Source of the DNA: Amycolatopsis decaplanina DSM 44594
GTDB lineage: Bacteria; Actinomycetota; Actinomycetes; Mycobacteriales; Pseudonocardiaceae
Length of the DNA: 64,000 bases
NCBI RefSeq assembly: GCF_000342005.1
Contig: NZ_AOHO01000026.1
Span: 355,770-419,769, forward strand
Direction of reading: 5' to 3'
Shown here: positions 1-8,732 of the stretch, piece after piece
How positions within the stretch are numbered: the stretch's first letter is position 1
Layout of the letters: the number at the start of each line of letters is the position of its first letter
Position numbers and translations under genes: made by a program
The notes under the pieces: generated by a model
Told to the model about the DNA's origin: nothing
What the model saw: the letters and a program-made list of their open reading frames with translations, nothing else
Databases searched by the model: none

Positions 1-1
1 G

Positions 2-1141
2 GCGCCGCATCCGGAGGCGGAACTGTGGATGGGCGCCCACCCCGGCGACCCGTCCCACGTCATCGGCCCGGACGGCACCGAGCGGAGCCTGCTGGAGCTC
101 GTCGAAGCCGATCCGGTCGGCCAGCTCGGCACGACCTGCGCCGACCGCTGGGGCGGCAGGCTGCCGTTCCTGCTGAAGATCCTCGCCGCCGAAGAGCCGC
201 TTTCGATGCAGGCGCACCCGTCGGCCGCACAGGCGGCGGAGGGGTACGCGCGCGAGGAGTCAGCGGGGATCCCGCGCGACGCCTCGAACCGCAACTACCC
301 GGATCCGACGGCGAAGCCGGAACTCGTCTGCGCGTTGACGGAGTTCCACGCGCTGGCGGGCTTCCGCGACCCGGAACGCACGATCTCACTGCTGAAGGCG
401 ATCGAGACGCCCGGGCTGGCGAAGTACGCGGTGCTGCTGGAGGCCCAGCCGGATCCGGCCGGGCTGCGCGCGCTGTTCACCACCTGGATCACCCTGCCGC
501 AGGCCGCGCTCGACGAACTGCTGCCCGAGGTCCTCGATTCGTGTGTGAAGCACGTCCGGGAACGTGGCGAGTTCGACGTCGAATGCCGCACCATCCTGGA
601 ACTCGGCGAGTCGCATCCGCGGGACGCGGGTGTGCTCGCGGCGCTGCTGCTCAACCGGCTCACCCTCAGCGCGGGCGAGGCGATCTACCTCCCCGCCGGC
701 AACCTGCACCTGTACCTGCACGGCACCGCGGTCGAGATCCTGGCGAACTCGGACAACATCCTGCGCTGCGGGCTGACCCCCAAGCACGTCGACGTGCCGG
801 AACTGCTGCGCGTCGTCGACTTCGCGTGCGGAGAGATGCCGGTCCAGAGCGGCGAGCGCGAGGAGCGACTGTCGGTGTACCGCACCGACGCGCCGGAGTT
901 CGAGCTGTCGCGGATCGAATGGGAAGCCGGGGACGACGGGGAGATCGGCGTCCACGACGTCGGCCCGCAGATCCTGCTGTGCACCGCCGGGAGTCTGCTG
1001 GTGACGGCCGACGACGGCGAACAGGTCGAGCTCCGCCGAGGCCAGTCGGTGTGGCTCCCGGCCGCCGACCCGGAGGTCCGCGTGCGGCCGCTGTCCGGTG
1101 AGCGCACCCAGGTGTTCCGCGCCACCGCCGGCACCTGCTAG
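2..1141 (+). CDS. manA: Mannose-6-phosphate isomerase, class I (5' truncated by window edge)
   Basis: Interconverts mannose-6-phosphate and fructose-6-phosphate in the cytosol, feeding GDP-mannose and glycan synthesis. The reading frame is open from base 2 (A-P-H-P-E-A-E-L-W-M-G-A-H-P), so the internal ATG at 29 is not the start; roughly 30 N-terminal residues lie outside the window. Class I zinc-enzyme signatures are visible: a QAHPS segment (bases ~209-223), a DPTAKPEL segment (~302-325) and a YLPAGNLHLYL segment (~686-718) carrying the expected Gln/His/Glu/His zinc ligands. The C-terminal cupin half is present and the gene ends in TAG. A 56-bp perfect palindrome follows. The family assignment is firm. 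Confidence 0.95.
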   Translation, partial: APHPEAELWMGAHPGDPSHVIGPDGTERSLLELVEADPVGQLGTTCADRWGGRLPFLLKILAAEEPLSMQAHPSAAQAAEGYAREESAGIPRDASNRNYPDPTAKPELVCALTEFHALAGFRDPERTISLLKAIETPGLAKYAVLLEAQPDPAGLRALFTTWITLPQAALDELLPEVLDSCVKHVRERGEFDVECRTILELGESHPRDAGVLAALLLNRLTLSAGEAIYLPAGNLHLYLHGTAVEILANSDNILRCGLTPKHVDVPELLRVVDFACGEMPVQSGEREERLSVYRTDAPEFELSRIEWEAGDDGEIGVHDVGPQILLCTAGSLLVTADDGEQVELRRGQSVWLPAADPEVRVRPLSGERTQVFRATAGTC

Positions 1142-1158
1142 GCCCCTCAACTCCCGCG

Positions 1159-1214
1159 ATTCGGCACCTGGTTGCGGTCCTTGCGCGCGCAAGGACCGCA
1201 ACCAGGTGCCGAAT
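1159..1214. repeat. 56-bp perfect palindrome, ATTCGGCACC family
   Basis: Both 28-bp arms pair perfectly about the axis between 1186 and 1187. The outer unit reads ATTCGGCACCTGGTTGCGG. Related units lie at 16217, 21096, 43059, 50803 and 60495. It sits 17 bp after the manA stop and could act as a terminator, but there is no downstream T-run. Confidence 0.85.
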
Positions 1215-1338
1215 GGCGTTCCCTTGGCCAAAGTGTGTGCGTTCCGTGTGGCGGGTTCCGCGACCATCATCCTTACGGGTGACCCGGCGATTGTCGTCGG
1301 CTTCTCCCGGATGACGATGGCCGAGGAGAGCAGCAGCA

Positions 1339-1842
1339 GTGACTTCCCATCCCGACGCGGCGAGCGGACGCGCTTACCGGGTGCCCGCGCGCCCCGCCGC
1401 CCTGCTCGCCGCGCTCGGATTCGCCGTCGTGACCGTGCTCGTCCCGGTCGTCGACCTGGTGCTCCCGCTGCCGAGCGGCCAGGACCTGGTCGGCTCCGCG
1501 CAGACGCTGTCGGGACTCGCCGGTGACACGATCGAGTCGGTCAAGGCCGCGGGATCCGGCCTGCACGACCTCGCCGCCGGCGCGGAGAGCAGGCTGAACC
1601 TCCCGCTGGTCGTGCTCGTCTCGCTCGGCGCGCAGGTGCTGCTCACCGCCGCGCTGGTGATGACGGGCACCCAGCCCATCCGTGTGATGCTGACCGTGGC
1701 CGGGCTGATCAACGTGTTCGCGGTCGCGCGCCTCGGGCCCGCCTCGCCGCCGGTGTGGGACGCCGCGGCCAACGGTGTGCTGGTGATCGCGCTGGCCTGG
1801 TACTCCGCCGGACGGCGTGAACCACGGCTCGCCGCGGTGTGA
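1339..1842 (+). CDS. Small multi-pass membrane protein of unknown function
   Basis: 167 residues, function not recognised. The GTG start is preceded by GAGGAGAG at 1323-1330. A short charged N-terminus leads into a hydrophobic helix (about residues 19-42), then a ~50-residue polar, probably extracytoplasmic loop, then three further hydrophobic segments (about 88-107, 112-130, 137-155). No catalytic motif is visible. The gene runs convergently into the SARP regulator and shares a hairpin terminator with it. It resembles uncharacterised actinobacterial membrane proteins by topology only. Confidence 0.75.
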   Translation: MTSHPDAASGRAYRVPARPAALLAALGFAVVTVLVPVVDLVLPLPSGQDLVGSAQTLSGLAGDTIESVKAAGSGLHDLAAGAESRLNLPLVVLVSLGAQVLLTAALVMTGTQPIRVMLTVAGLINVFAVARLGPASPPVWDAAANGVLVIALAWYSAGRREPRLAAV

Positions 1843-1845
1843 TTT

Positions 1846-1883
1846 CCGGGTGGTGCCCGTCTGAGGGGTCGGGCACCACCCGG
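1846..1883. terminator. Bidirectional hairpin between convergent genes
   Basis: Perfect 14-bp arms (CCGGGTGGTGCCCG at 1846-1859 and its complement at 1870-1883) around a 10-nt loop. It occupies all the space between the stop of the membrane protein gene and the stop of the SARP gene. Confidence 0.85.
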
Positions 1884-4800
1884 TCAGGCCGGGGCGGGTT
1901 CGGTGAGCGACAACAGCAGCCGGACGAGGGTCGAAGCGTTGGCGTCGTGGGGGACTTCCAATCGCTTCGCCTCTTCGCCCGCCGCCTCGGCCGCCTTCGT
2001 TTCCCCCACGGCCTCGTACGCCTTGCGCAACACGTGCAGGGTGAGGCCCGTCGCGGGTTTCCCGCCCATGGCGCGGAATTCGTCAAGGCATTGGCGCAGC
2101 ACGGGAATCGCGCGGTCGGCCCGGCCGTCGCCGATCCAGCTCGCGGCGATCGCCCGTGTACAGGAAAGTTCCCTCGGCCGTTCTTCGAGCGCTCCGGCCA
2201 GCCGTCGCGCGTTCTCGTAGGCCTTCACCGCGCCGGCGCGCCGTCCGGCGCCCGCGAGGATGGCGCCCTGGGTGCGCAACGACTTCGCCAGCGCCGATTT
2301 CGCCGTAGTCCGGCGCAGCACCCGAACCGATTCCTCGATCGTTTCCAGGGCCTCCTCCGGGCGGCCGTCGAGCATCAGCGACCACGAAAGCCCTTGCAGG
2401 GCAACGCCGAGCTGGCGTTCGTCGCCGCTTTCACGCGCGTGCGCGAGGCTTCGCCTGTCGATTTCCAGTGCCTTGGAGACCTTGCCGAGCCGATGCAACG
2501 CCGCGGACTCCGCTTGCCGCGCGTACGCCCCCGGCCCGGTATCCTCCACAGTGGACAGTTCGCGGGCCTGGGTCGCGGCGTGCAGGGATTCCCCGGCCCT
2601 GCCGAGACCGACGAGACAGCGCGCCAGATTCGTCTCCACCCACGCCTGCGCGGAAATGTCGCCCAGCTCCGCCAATTCCTTCGAGCATTCGCGGTAGCCC
2701 TCGGCGGCGCGTTCGTACTCGCCGCGAACGTGCAGCAACACCGCCAGATTCGCCTCGGCGATGACCACGATGTGCCTGTCGCCCGCCTCGCGGGCGGCGT
2801 CGCGCAAGGTCTCGTACGCCGTCCGCATATCGGTGTAATGACTGTGCAAGTACAGGTACGCGCTCAGTCTTTCCAGTATCCGCAACGCTTTTCGCCGCCA
2901 GCCGACGGCGCACAGCGACGAGACGGCGGAGACCAGGTTGGCCCGCTCCACGGAGAACCAGGTGCCGGGATCGCGGAGCAGCCGCTCGACCAGTTCGTCC
3001 GCCAGCGGCTGCGCGGGCACCTCGTGATCCGACAACGGCATCGGCACCGTCCTCGGCAGGCGGCGGGCCGCCGTGTCGGCGAGACACAGCGCCGCGTCCG
3101 ACACCTTCGCGACGGTGGCCACCCGCTCGGCGTGGGTCTCCAGTTCCCGGCCGAGTTCCGTGGCGAACACGCGCACGAGGTCGTGCACGCGGAACCGCTG
3201 CTCGCCCGTCGGGTCGAGACCGGTGGCTTCGAGCAGGCTGGCCTCGACGAGTTCGTCGATGGCCTCGTCCGCGCCGTCGTCGGCTGTGTCGGCTGTGTCG
3301 TTGATGAGGGTCGACACCGCCCACGCGGGAAGGTCGAGGGTGCGGCAGCGGCCGATCAACCGGAACGCGCGCCGCGCCGCCGGGCTCAGCGCCTGATAGC
3401 TCAACGCGATGCTGCCGCGTACCTGGAGATCGCTGACCTGGAGTTCGTCGAGGCGCGAGACCTCGTCCTCCAGTTTCCCGGCGAGTTTCCCGAGCGGCAG
3501 GCCCGGCCGCATCGCGAGCCTGCTGCCGGCGATCCGCAACGCCAGCGGGAGATTGCCGCAGGCCTTGGCGATCCGCTCCGCGTCCGCGCGTTCGGCGCCC
3601 ACCCGGTCCGGCCCGGCCAGCCGCGCCAGCAGGGTCATCGCCTCGGCGCCGGACAGCGGCGCGAGAGGGAGACGATCCACGCCCGCGAGCCCGGAAAGCC
3701 GTCGCCTGCTGGTGATCAGGACCGCACTGCCCGGCGTTCCCGGCAGCAGCGCGCGGACCTGATCGGGACTCGCGGCGTCGTCGAGCAGTACGAGGACCCG
3801 CCGGTCGGCGAGACGGCCGCGATAGACCGCCGCCCTGGCTTCGACGTCGTCCGGGATGGCGGGTCCGGTGACGCCCAGCGCGCGCAACAGGTCGCCGAGG
3901 ACGTCGGCGAGATCGCGAGGGTCGGAGGCGCCGGCCAGCGGGACGAACAGCTGCCCGTCCGGAAAGGACCGGCGGAGCCTGTGCGCGGTGCTGACCGCGA
4001 GAGTGGATTTGCCCGATCCGGGTTCTCCGGTGATCACCGCGACCGGGACACCCGTGCCGTCGCCGAGCAGAGCGGAGAGCTTCGCGATCTCGCTCTCCCT
4101 GCCCGCGAGATCCGCGATGTCCGGCGGCAGCTGGCAGATCGGGAAGACCGGCGCCGCCTTGGCCGAGGGCACCGGATCCTCGCCGCGCAACACGGCGGCG
4201 TGCACGCGACGGACCTCGGCGCCGGGTTCCACGCCGAGCTCCTCGACGAGGGTGGCGCGCAGCTCGCGGTGGACGGCGAGCGAATCGGCCTGCCGCCCGG
4301 CGCGGTGCAGCGCGATCATCAGCTGCGCGGCCAGCCGCTCCCGCAGCGGATGTTCGGTGATCATCGCCTGGAGCTCGCCGGTGAGCTCGCCGTGCCTGCC
4401 GTCGGACAGTTCGGCGTCGACGCAGTCTTCGAAAGCGGCGAGGCGTTCCGACTCGAGCCGGGCGACGTCCGCGTCGAGCCGGGGGATGTGCAGTCCGGAC
4501 AGGACCGGTCCGCGCCATTCCGCCAGCGCCCGGCGGTAGTGCCCGGCGGCCGCCGCCGGATCGCCCGCCCGCGCCGCCGCCTTCCCCGCCGCGGCGGCTT
4601 CGCGGAAGGACAGCAGATCGAGGTCACCGGGCTCGACCACCAGCCGGTAGCCGTGCGGATCCCGCTCGATCTCCAGTCCCTCGAACCGGGCCCGCAGGCG
4701 GGAGACGTACGTGTGCAGATTCGAGGAGTACGACTTCGGTGGTGTGTCCGGCCAGAGGGTTTCGACCAGTGCGTCGACCGGGACGGACGAGTTCGCGTTC

Positions 4801-4907
4801 AGCAGCAGGACGGCCAGCAGGGCACGCTGATGATCGCCGCGCGGCGTCGTGCGCCGCCCGGGCGGGCTCTCGATCGTCAACGGTCCGAGCACGCCGAATC
4901 GCGGCAC
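1884..4907 (-). CDS. AfsR/SARP-family transcriptional regulator with NB-ARC and TPR domains
   Basis: A large 1007-residue regulator. Residues ~1-95 form the OmpR-like winged helix of SARP proteins, ~95-245 the bacterial transcriptional activation (BTAD) helical domain, and ~265-560 an NB-ARC ATPase with a P-loop GEPGSGKST near residue 297 and a Walker B-like RRVLVLLDDA. The remaining ~450 residues are helical TPR repeats. By family knowledge it binds direct repeats upstream of target genes and is modulated by nucleotide or protein binding to the NB-ARC/TPR part. I chose the GTG at 4907 because GGGGAGG ends five bases upstream; the GTG at 4913 overlaps that site. No biosynthetic cluster adjoins it, so its target is unknown. 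It is divergent from the CDF transporter. Confidence 0.92.
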   Translation of the reverse strand: MPRFGVLGPLTIESPPGRRTTPRGDHQRALLAVLLLNANSSVPVDALVETLWPDTPPKSYSSNLHTYVSRLRARFEGLEIERDPHGYRLVVEPGDLDLLSFREAAAAGKAAARAGDPAAAAGHYRRALAEWRGPVLSGLHIPRLDADVARLESERLAAFEDCVDAELSDGRHGELTGELQAMITEHPLRERLAAQLMIALHRAGRQADSLAVHRELRATLVEELGVEPGAEVRRVHAAVLRGEDPVPSAKAAPVFPICQLPPDIADLAGRESEIAKLSALLGDGTGVPVAVITGEPGSGKSTLAVSTAHRLRRSFPDGQLFVPLAGASDPRDLADVLGDLLRALGVTGPAIPDDVEARAAVYRGRLADRRVLVLLDDAASPDQVRALLPGTPGSAVLITSRRRLSGLAGVDRLPLAPLSGAEAMTLLARLAGPDRVGAERADAERIAKACGNLPLALRIAGSRLAMRPGLPLGKLAGKLEDEVSRLDELQVSDLQVRGSIALSYQALSPAARRAFRLIGRCRTLDLPAWAVSTLINDTADTADDGADEAIDELVEASLLEATGLDPTGEQRFRVHDLVRVFATELGRELETHAERVATVAKVSDAALCLADTAARRLPRTVPMPLSDHEVPAQPLADELVERLLRDPGTWFSVERANLVSAVSSLCAVGWRRKALRILERLSAYLYLHSHYTDMRTAYETLRDAAREAGDRHIVVIAEANLAVLLHVRGEYERAAEGYRECSKELAELGDISAQAWVETNLARCLVGLGRAGESLHAATQARELSTVEDTGPGAYARQAESAALHRLGKVSKALEIDRRSLAHARESGDERQLGVALQGLSWSLMLDGRPEEALETIEESVRVLRRTTAKSALAKSLRTQGAILAGAGRRAGAVKAYENARRLAGALEERPRELSCTRAIAASWIGDGRADRAIPVLRQCLDEFRAMGGKPATGLTLHVLRKAYEAVGETKAAEAAGEEAKRLEVPHDANASTLVRLLLSLTEPAPA

Positions 4908-5051
4908 GGGCACCTCCCCAAGGTCATGAGAGGGGCGACACTAGCGAGGGGGCCCGACAATTCCGTGACCTGTCCCGCCCGCCGTGTACCGGCTCATCTG
5001 CACTGCTAGCCTTCGAACCCGGCATATCGGGACACCATTGGGGAGTTGCAC

Positions 5052-5966
5052 GTGTCTGCAGGTGGCGGAACCAAGGCGATCATCGCCGCGCTCGTGGCGA
5101 ACGCCGGAATCGCGGCCGCGAAATTCACCGGCTTCCTCATCACGGGGTCGTCCTCGATGCTGGCCGAGTCCGTGCACTCGCTCGCGGACACCTCGAATCA
5201 GGGTCTCCTGCTTCTCGGTCAGAAGACCTCGCAGCGCAAGGCGACCCGCACCCACCCGTTCGGCTTCGGGCGGGACCGGTACTTCTACTCGTTCATCGTC
5301 GCGCTGATGCTCTTCAGCCTCGGCTCGGTGTTCGCGCTGTACGAGGGCATCCACAAGATCAGCGAGCCGGAGGCGCTGACCTCGCCGCTGGTGGCCGTCG
5401 GCATCCTCGTCGTCGCGATCGGGCTGGAGTCCTACTCCTTCTACACGGCGATCCAGGAGTCGAAGAAGATCAAGGGCGACGCCGGCTGGTGGGCGTTCAT
5501 CCGCCAGGCCAAGACCCCCGAACTGCCGGTGGTGCTGCTGGAGGACGCGGGCGCGCTGCTCGGCCTGGTGTTCGCGCTCGCGGGCGTCGGGCTCTCGGTC
5601 GTCACCGGCGACCCGGTGTGGGACGGCATCGGCACCGTCATGATCGGTGTGCTGCTCGGCATCATCGCGATCATCCTGATCATCGAGATGAAGAGCCTGC
5701 TGATCGGCGAGGGCGCCTCCGAGACCGACCTCGGCACGATCGTCGACGAACTCGCCGCGGGCAAGGTCGAGCGGGTCATCCACATCCGCACGCTGTACAT
5801 CGGGCCGGACGAGATGCTGGTGGCCGCGAAGCTCGCGCTGGTGCCGGGGCTGGAGACCGCCGACATCGCGCAAGCCATCGACGACGCCGAAGCGCGTGTG
5901 CGGGCGAAGGTGCCGACGGCGAAGCTGATCTACCTGGAGCCGGACCTGGACCGCGCGCTGGCCTGA
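5052..5966 (+). CDS. Cation diffusion facilitator transporter, ZnT9-like subgroup
   Basis: 304-residue inner-membrane cation efflux protein with about six helices and a C-terminal cytoplasmic domain from about residue 210. The helix-2 motif SVHSLADTSNQ carries the HxxxD metal ligands. In helix 5 the usual HxxxD/DxxxD pair is replaced by LLEDAGALLG, as I recall for ZnT9/SLC30A9-like members, so zinc specificity cannot be assumed. The GTG at 5052 is preferred over the TTG at 5046 because GGGGAG lies at 5040-5045. It stands alone, divergent from the SARP regulator. Confidence 0.88.
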   Translation: MSAGGGTKAIIAALVANAGIAAAKFTGFLITGSSSMLAESVHSLADTSNQGLLLLGQKTSQRKATRTHPFGFGRDRYFYSFIVALMLFSLGSVFALYEGIHKISEPEALTSPLVAVGILVVAIGLESYSFYTAIQESKKIKGDAGWWAFIRQAKTPELPVVLLEDAGALLGLVFALAGVGLSVVTGDPVWDGIGTVMIGVLLGIIAIILIIEMKSLLIGEGASETDLGTIVDELAAGKVERVIHIRTLYIGPDEMLVAAKLALVPGLETADIAQAIDDAEARVRAKVPTAKLIYLEPDLDRALA

Positions 5967-6020
5967 GCCTCGCCCCCTGGGCGGCGCACCTGCCGCTGCG
6001 GCGCCGGCTTCCGCAGGTCA

Positions 6021-6079
6021 AAGTCCGTGAAGGCCTCCTTGAGGGACCCAGGGTCCCTCAAGGAGGCCTTCACGGACTT
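6021..6079. repeat. 59-bp near-perfect palindrome, copy 1 of 2
   Basis: 29-bp perfect arms around a single central A (6050), core GTCCGTGAAGGCCTCCTTGA. The second copy, essentially identical, is at 27977-28033. It lies after the CDF gene and may terminate transcription, but such perfection over distance suggests a mobile or gene-converted repeat. Confidence 0.85.
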
Positions 6080-6236
6080 CTCCGCGTCTTCCTTCAGTTC
6101 CTTCGCCGTGTGCGACTGTCCGTACTCCGCCGATCACCGCCGCGACCTCCGGGTACTTCGTTGCTCTCCCACCGCGCTGCCGTCACGGCCGAAGGATAGG
6201 GTCCCTTGAACCGCAGTGAGATGCAGGAGGTCAAGG

Positions 6237-7757
6237 GTGCCCGGAAACGGTCTGTGGCGTACGAAATCCATCGAGCAGTCCATCGCGGACACCGACGAAC
6301 CGGGGACCAGGCTCAGGCGGAACCTGAGCGCGTGGGACCTGACCGTCTTCGGCGTCGCCGTCGTCATCGGTGCCGGTATCTTCACCCTCACCGCGCGCAC
6401 GGCCGGTGACTTCGCGGGGCCGTCGGTCTCGCTCGCGTTCGTGTTCGCGGCCATCGCCTGCGCGCTGGCCGCCCTCTGTTACGCGGAATTCGCGTCGACC
6501 GTCCCGGTGGCCGGGAGCGCGTACACGTTCTCCTACGCCACGTTCGGCGAGTTCATGGCGTGGATCATCGGCTGGGACCTCATCCTGGAACTCGCGGTCG
6601 GCGCGGCCGCGGTGTCGAAGGGCTGGTCCGCCTACCTCGAAACCGTGCTCTCCTACATCTTCGGCAAGGGCACGAAGACGACGTTCGAGATCGGCTCCGT
6701 CCCGGTCGACTGGGGCGCCTTGCTCGTGGTGCTGGTGCTGGCCACTCTGCTCGCCGTCGGCACGAAGCTGTCTTCGCGGTTCTCCATGGTGATCACCGGG
6801 ATCAAGGTCGCGGTGGTGCTGTTCGTGATCGTGCTCGGCATCTTCTACATCAAGGGGTCGAACTACACCCCGTTCATCCCGGACGCGCAGCCCGCCGGGG
6901 AGTCGGCGTCCACCGGCGTCGACCAGTCGCTGTTCTCGCTGATCGCCGGTGGCGGCAGCAGTTCGTTCGGGGTCTTCGGCCTGCTGGCCGCGGCGTCGCT
7001 GGTGTTCTTCGCGTTCATCGGGTTCGACATCGTCGCGACGACCGCCGAGGAGACCCGCAACCCGCAGAAGGCCGTGCCCCGCGGCATCTTCGGCTCGCTC
7101 GCCATCGTCACGGTGCTGTACGTCGCCGTGTCGCTCGTGGTCGTCGGCATGGTGAACTACAAGGACCTCGCCACTTCGGCGGGCGACGGCGGCAAGAAGA
7201 CGCTCGCGTCCGCGTTCGCGGCCAACGGCGTCGACTGGGCGGCCAACATCATCTCCGTCGGCGCCCTCGCCGGTCTGACGACCGTCGTCATGGTGCTGAT
7301 GCTCGGCCAGATCCGGATCATCTTCGCGATGTCGCGTGACGGCCTGATGCCGCGCGGCCTGGCGAAGACCGGGGAGCACGGCACGCCGAAGCGGGCGACC
7401 ATCGTCGTCGGCGGGCTGGTCGCGGTCGCGGCGACGTTCTTCCCGGCGGACAAACTCGAGGAAATGGTCAACGTCGGGACGCTTTTCGCCTTCGTTCTGG
7501 TCTCGGCGGGTGTACTGGTGCTGCGCAAGACCCGGCCCGATCTGCCCCGCGCCTTCCGGGTGCCGTGGGTCCCGGTCATCCCGATCCTGGCGATCATCGC
7601 CTGCCTCTGGCTGATGCTGAACCTGACCGTGCTCACGTGGCTGCGCTTCCTGGCGTGGATGGTGCTGGGCGTCGTCGTCTACTTCGCCTACAGCCGTCGC
7701 CGTTCGCTGCTCGGCCAACAGAACAAGGGCGAGGTGCCGGCGTCCGTTTCGGACTGA
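6237..7757 (+). CDS. Amino acid permease, APC superfamily (cationic amino acid transporter type)
   Basis: 506-residue integral membrane transporter with about 12 hydrophobic segments. The first helix contains the APC substrate-loop signature VIGAGIFTLTA near residue 45; a YAEFAST motif ends helix 2-3, and EETRNPQKAVPRGI follows helix 6, both typical of the YfnA/CAT branch. It probably imports an amino acid with cation coupling; substrate cannot be read from sequence. GTG 6237 is chosen because GGAGG (6226-6230) is six bases upstream; the ATG at 6216 has no such site. A permease holds the equivalent place near manA in mycobacteria (Rv3253c). Confidence 0.9.
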   Translation: MPGNGLWRTKSIEQSIADTDEPGTRLRRNLSAWDLTVFGVAVVIGAGIFTLTARTAGDFAGPSVSLAFVFAAIACALAALCYAEFASTVPVAGSAYTFSYATFGEFMAWIIGWDLILELAVGAAAVSKGWSAYLETVLSYIFGKGTKTTFEIGSVPVDWGALLVVLVLATLLAVGTKLSSRFSMVITGIKVAVVLFVIVLGIFYIKGSNYTPFIPDAQPAGESASTGVDQSLFSLIAGGGSSSFGVFGLLAAASLVFFAFIGFDIVATTAEETRNPQKAVPRGIFGSLAIVTVLYVAVSLVVVGMVNYKDLATSAGDGGKKTLASAFAANGVDWAANIISVGALAGLTTVVMVLMLGQIRIIFAMSRDGLMPRGLAKTGEHGTPKRATIVVGGLVAVAATFFPADKLEEMVNVGTLFAFVLVSAGVLVLRKTRPDLPRAFRVPWVPVIPILAIIACLWLMLNLTVLTWLRFLAWMVLGVVVYFAYSRRRSLLGQQNKGEVPASVSD

Positions 7758-7771
7758 TCATTCTCGTTTCG

Positions 7772-7805
7772 GCGGCCCACCATTCCTTTGTGGATGGTGG
7801 GCCGC
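7772..7805 (+). terminator. Hairpin terminator after the permease gene
   Basis: GCGGCCCACCAT (7772-7783) pairs with ATGGTGGGCCGC (7794-7805), followed by TTTGT. Confidence 0.8.
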
Positions 7806-7982
7806 TTTGTCGGGGGCCCCGGTTTCGGTGTGAAATCGGTGTGCGATAACGTCCGGGCTCTTGCCTCACCCCGACGGGTGAACGGGACTCGTGTAGAAGC
7901 ACCGCGAGTTGACCTTCGTCCCTCAGAAGAGGCAACCACGCTTCGCTCGTTTGTCCCCCCGATCGGTACAGGAGAGCTCTGA

Positions 7983-8684
7983 ATGCAGATCCAGTCCAGA
8001 CGGCGCGTTCGTTCCGCCGTCACCGTCGTCGCCCTCGCCACCGCCGCCCTGCTGGGCACGGCGGGCACCGCCCTGGCGACCCGCAGCGACGACCGCGCGA
8101 CCCAGGTCGTGGGCAGCAACGCCACCACCTGCGAGGGGGCCAAGCTGCCGGGCAAGGTCCTGCCCACTTCGGACCTGACCTTCACCGGTGGCACGCAGGA
8201 GGACAAGTACCTCGACATCACCGCGGTCGCCAAGGGCGTCACCGTCACGGCGATCGTGGTCAAGGGTGGCCACGGCTACAACGTCTACGTGCCCGGGGAG
8301 AAGGGGCTGCCCGAGAACCCGCCGTGGACGCAGCTGCGCTCGCCGTTGAACAAGGGTGACCAGCAGGCGCAGATCAGCCACTGGTTCGTCTGCGGCGAGA
8401 AGAAGGCGCCGACGTCCGAGCCGACGAGGCCGCCCGAGCCGACGAAGACCACCACGGCCAAGCCGTCGACTTCGGCTCCGGCCACCTCGAAGCCGTCGGA
8501 GTCCTCCGAGACCCCGACCAGCACCACCGCCCCGGCCCCCGCGGTCGGCGGTAACGGCGGCAACGGCGGCGGCCTCGCGAACACCGGTTTCGACAACGCC
8601 TGGCTGCTGTGGGCCGGTGGCCTGCTGGTGCTGGCCGGTGCCGGCGTCCTGGTCCTGCTGCGCCTGCGTCGCAAGGCCGGCTGA
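7983..8684 (+). CDS. Secreted, sortase-anchored surface protein (LAxTG signal)
   Basis: 233 residues, exported and probably linked to the cell wall. It has a Sec signal peptide (basic start, hydrophobic core to ALA near residue 32), a ~100-residue mature domain with a Cys pair (TTCEGAK and FVCGEK), a Thr/Pro/Ser-rich spacer (about 140-190), then LANTG, a hydrophobic helix and RLRRKAG. LAxTG is the motif known for class E actinobacterial sortases. AGGAG lies 8 bases before the ATG. The ~175-bp upstream gap probably holds its promoter. No sortase gene is in the window; the mature domain is unrecognised. Confidence 0.85.
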   Translation: MQIQSRRRVRSAVTVVALATAALLGTAGTALATRSDDRATQVVGSNATTCEGAKLPGKVLPTSDLTFTGGTQEDKYLDITAVAKGVTVTAIVVKGGHGYNVYVPGEKGLPENPPWTQLRSPLNKGDQQAQISHWFVCGEKKAPTSEPTRPPEPTKTTTAKPSTSAPATSKPSESSETPTSTTAPAPAVGGNGGNGGGLANTGFDNAWLLWAGGLLVLAGAGVLVLLRLRRKAG

Positions 8685-8697
8685 AGCTAGTTGACGC

Positions 8698-8732
8698 CTG
8701 AAGGCCCTCTTCCTCGTGAAGGGGGCCTTCAG
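8698..8732. terminator. GAAGGCC-type hairpin between convergent genes
   Basis: CTGAAGGCCCTCTTC pairs with GAAGGGGGCCTTCAG with one mismatch over a 5-nt loop. It overlaps the stop codon of the downstream minus-strand gene at 8729-8731. Confidence 0.8.

Noticed and set aside
1839..5009. Very long plus-strand open frame opposite the SARP regulator
   Set aside because: It is the antisense of a full-length SARP protein; its translation is Arg/Gly/Gln-rich low complexity typical of high-GC shadow frames.
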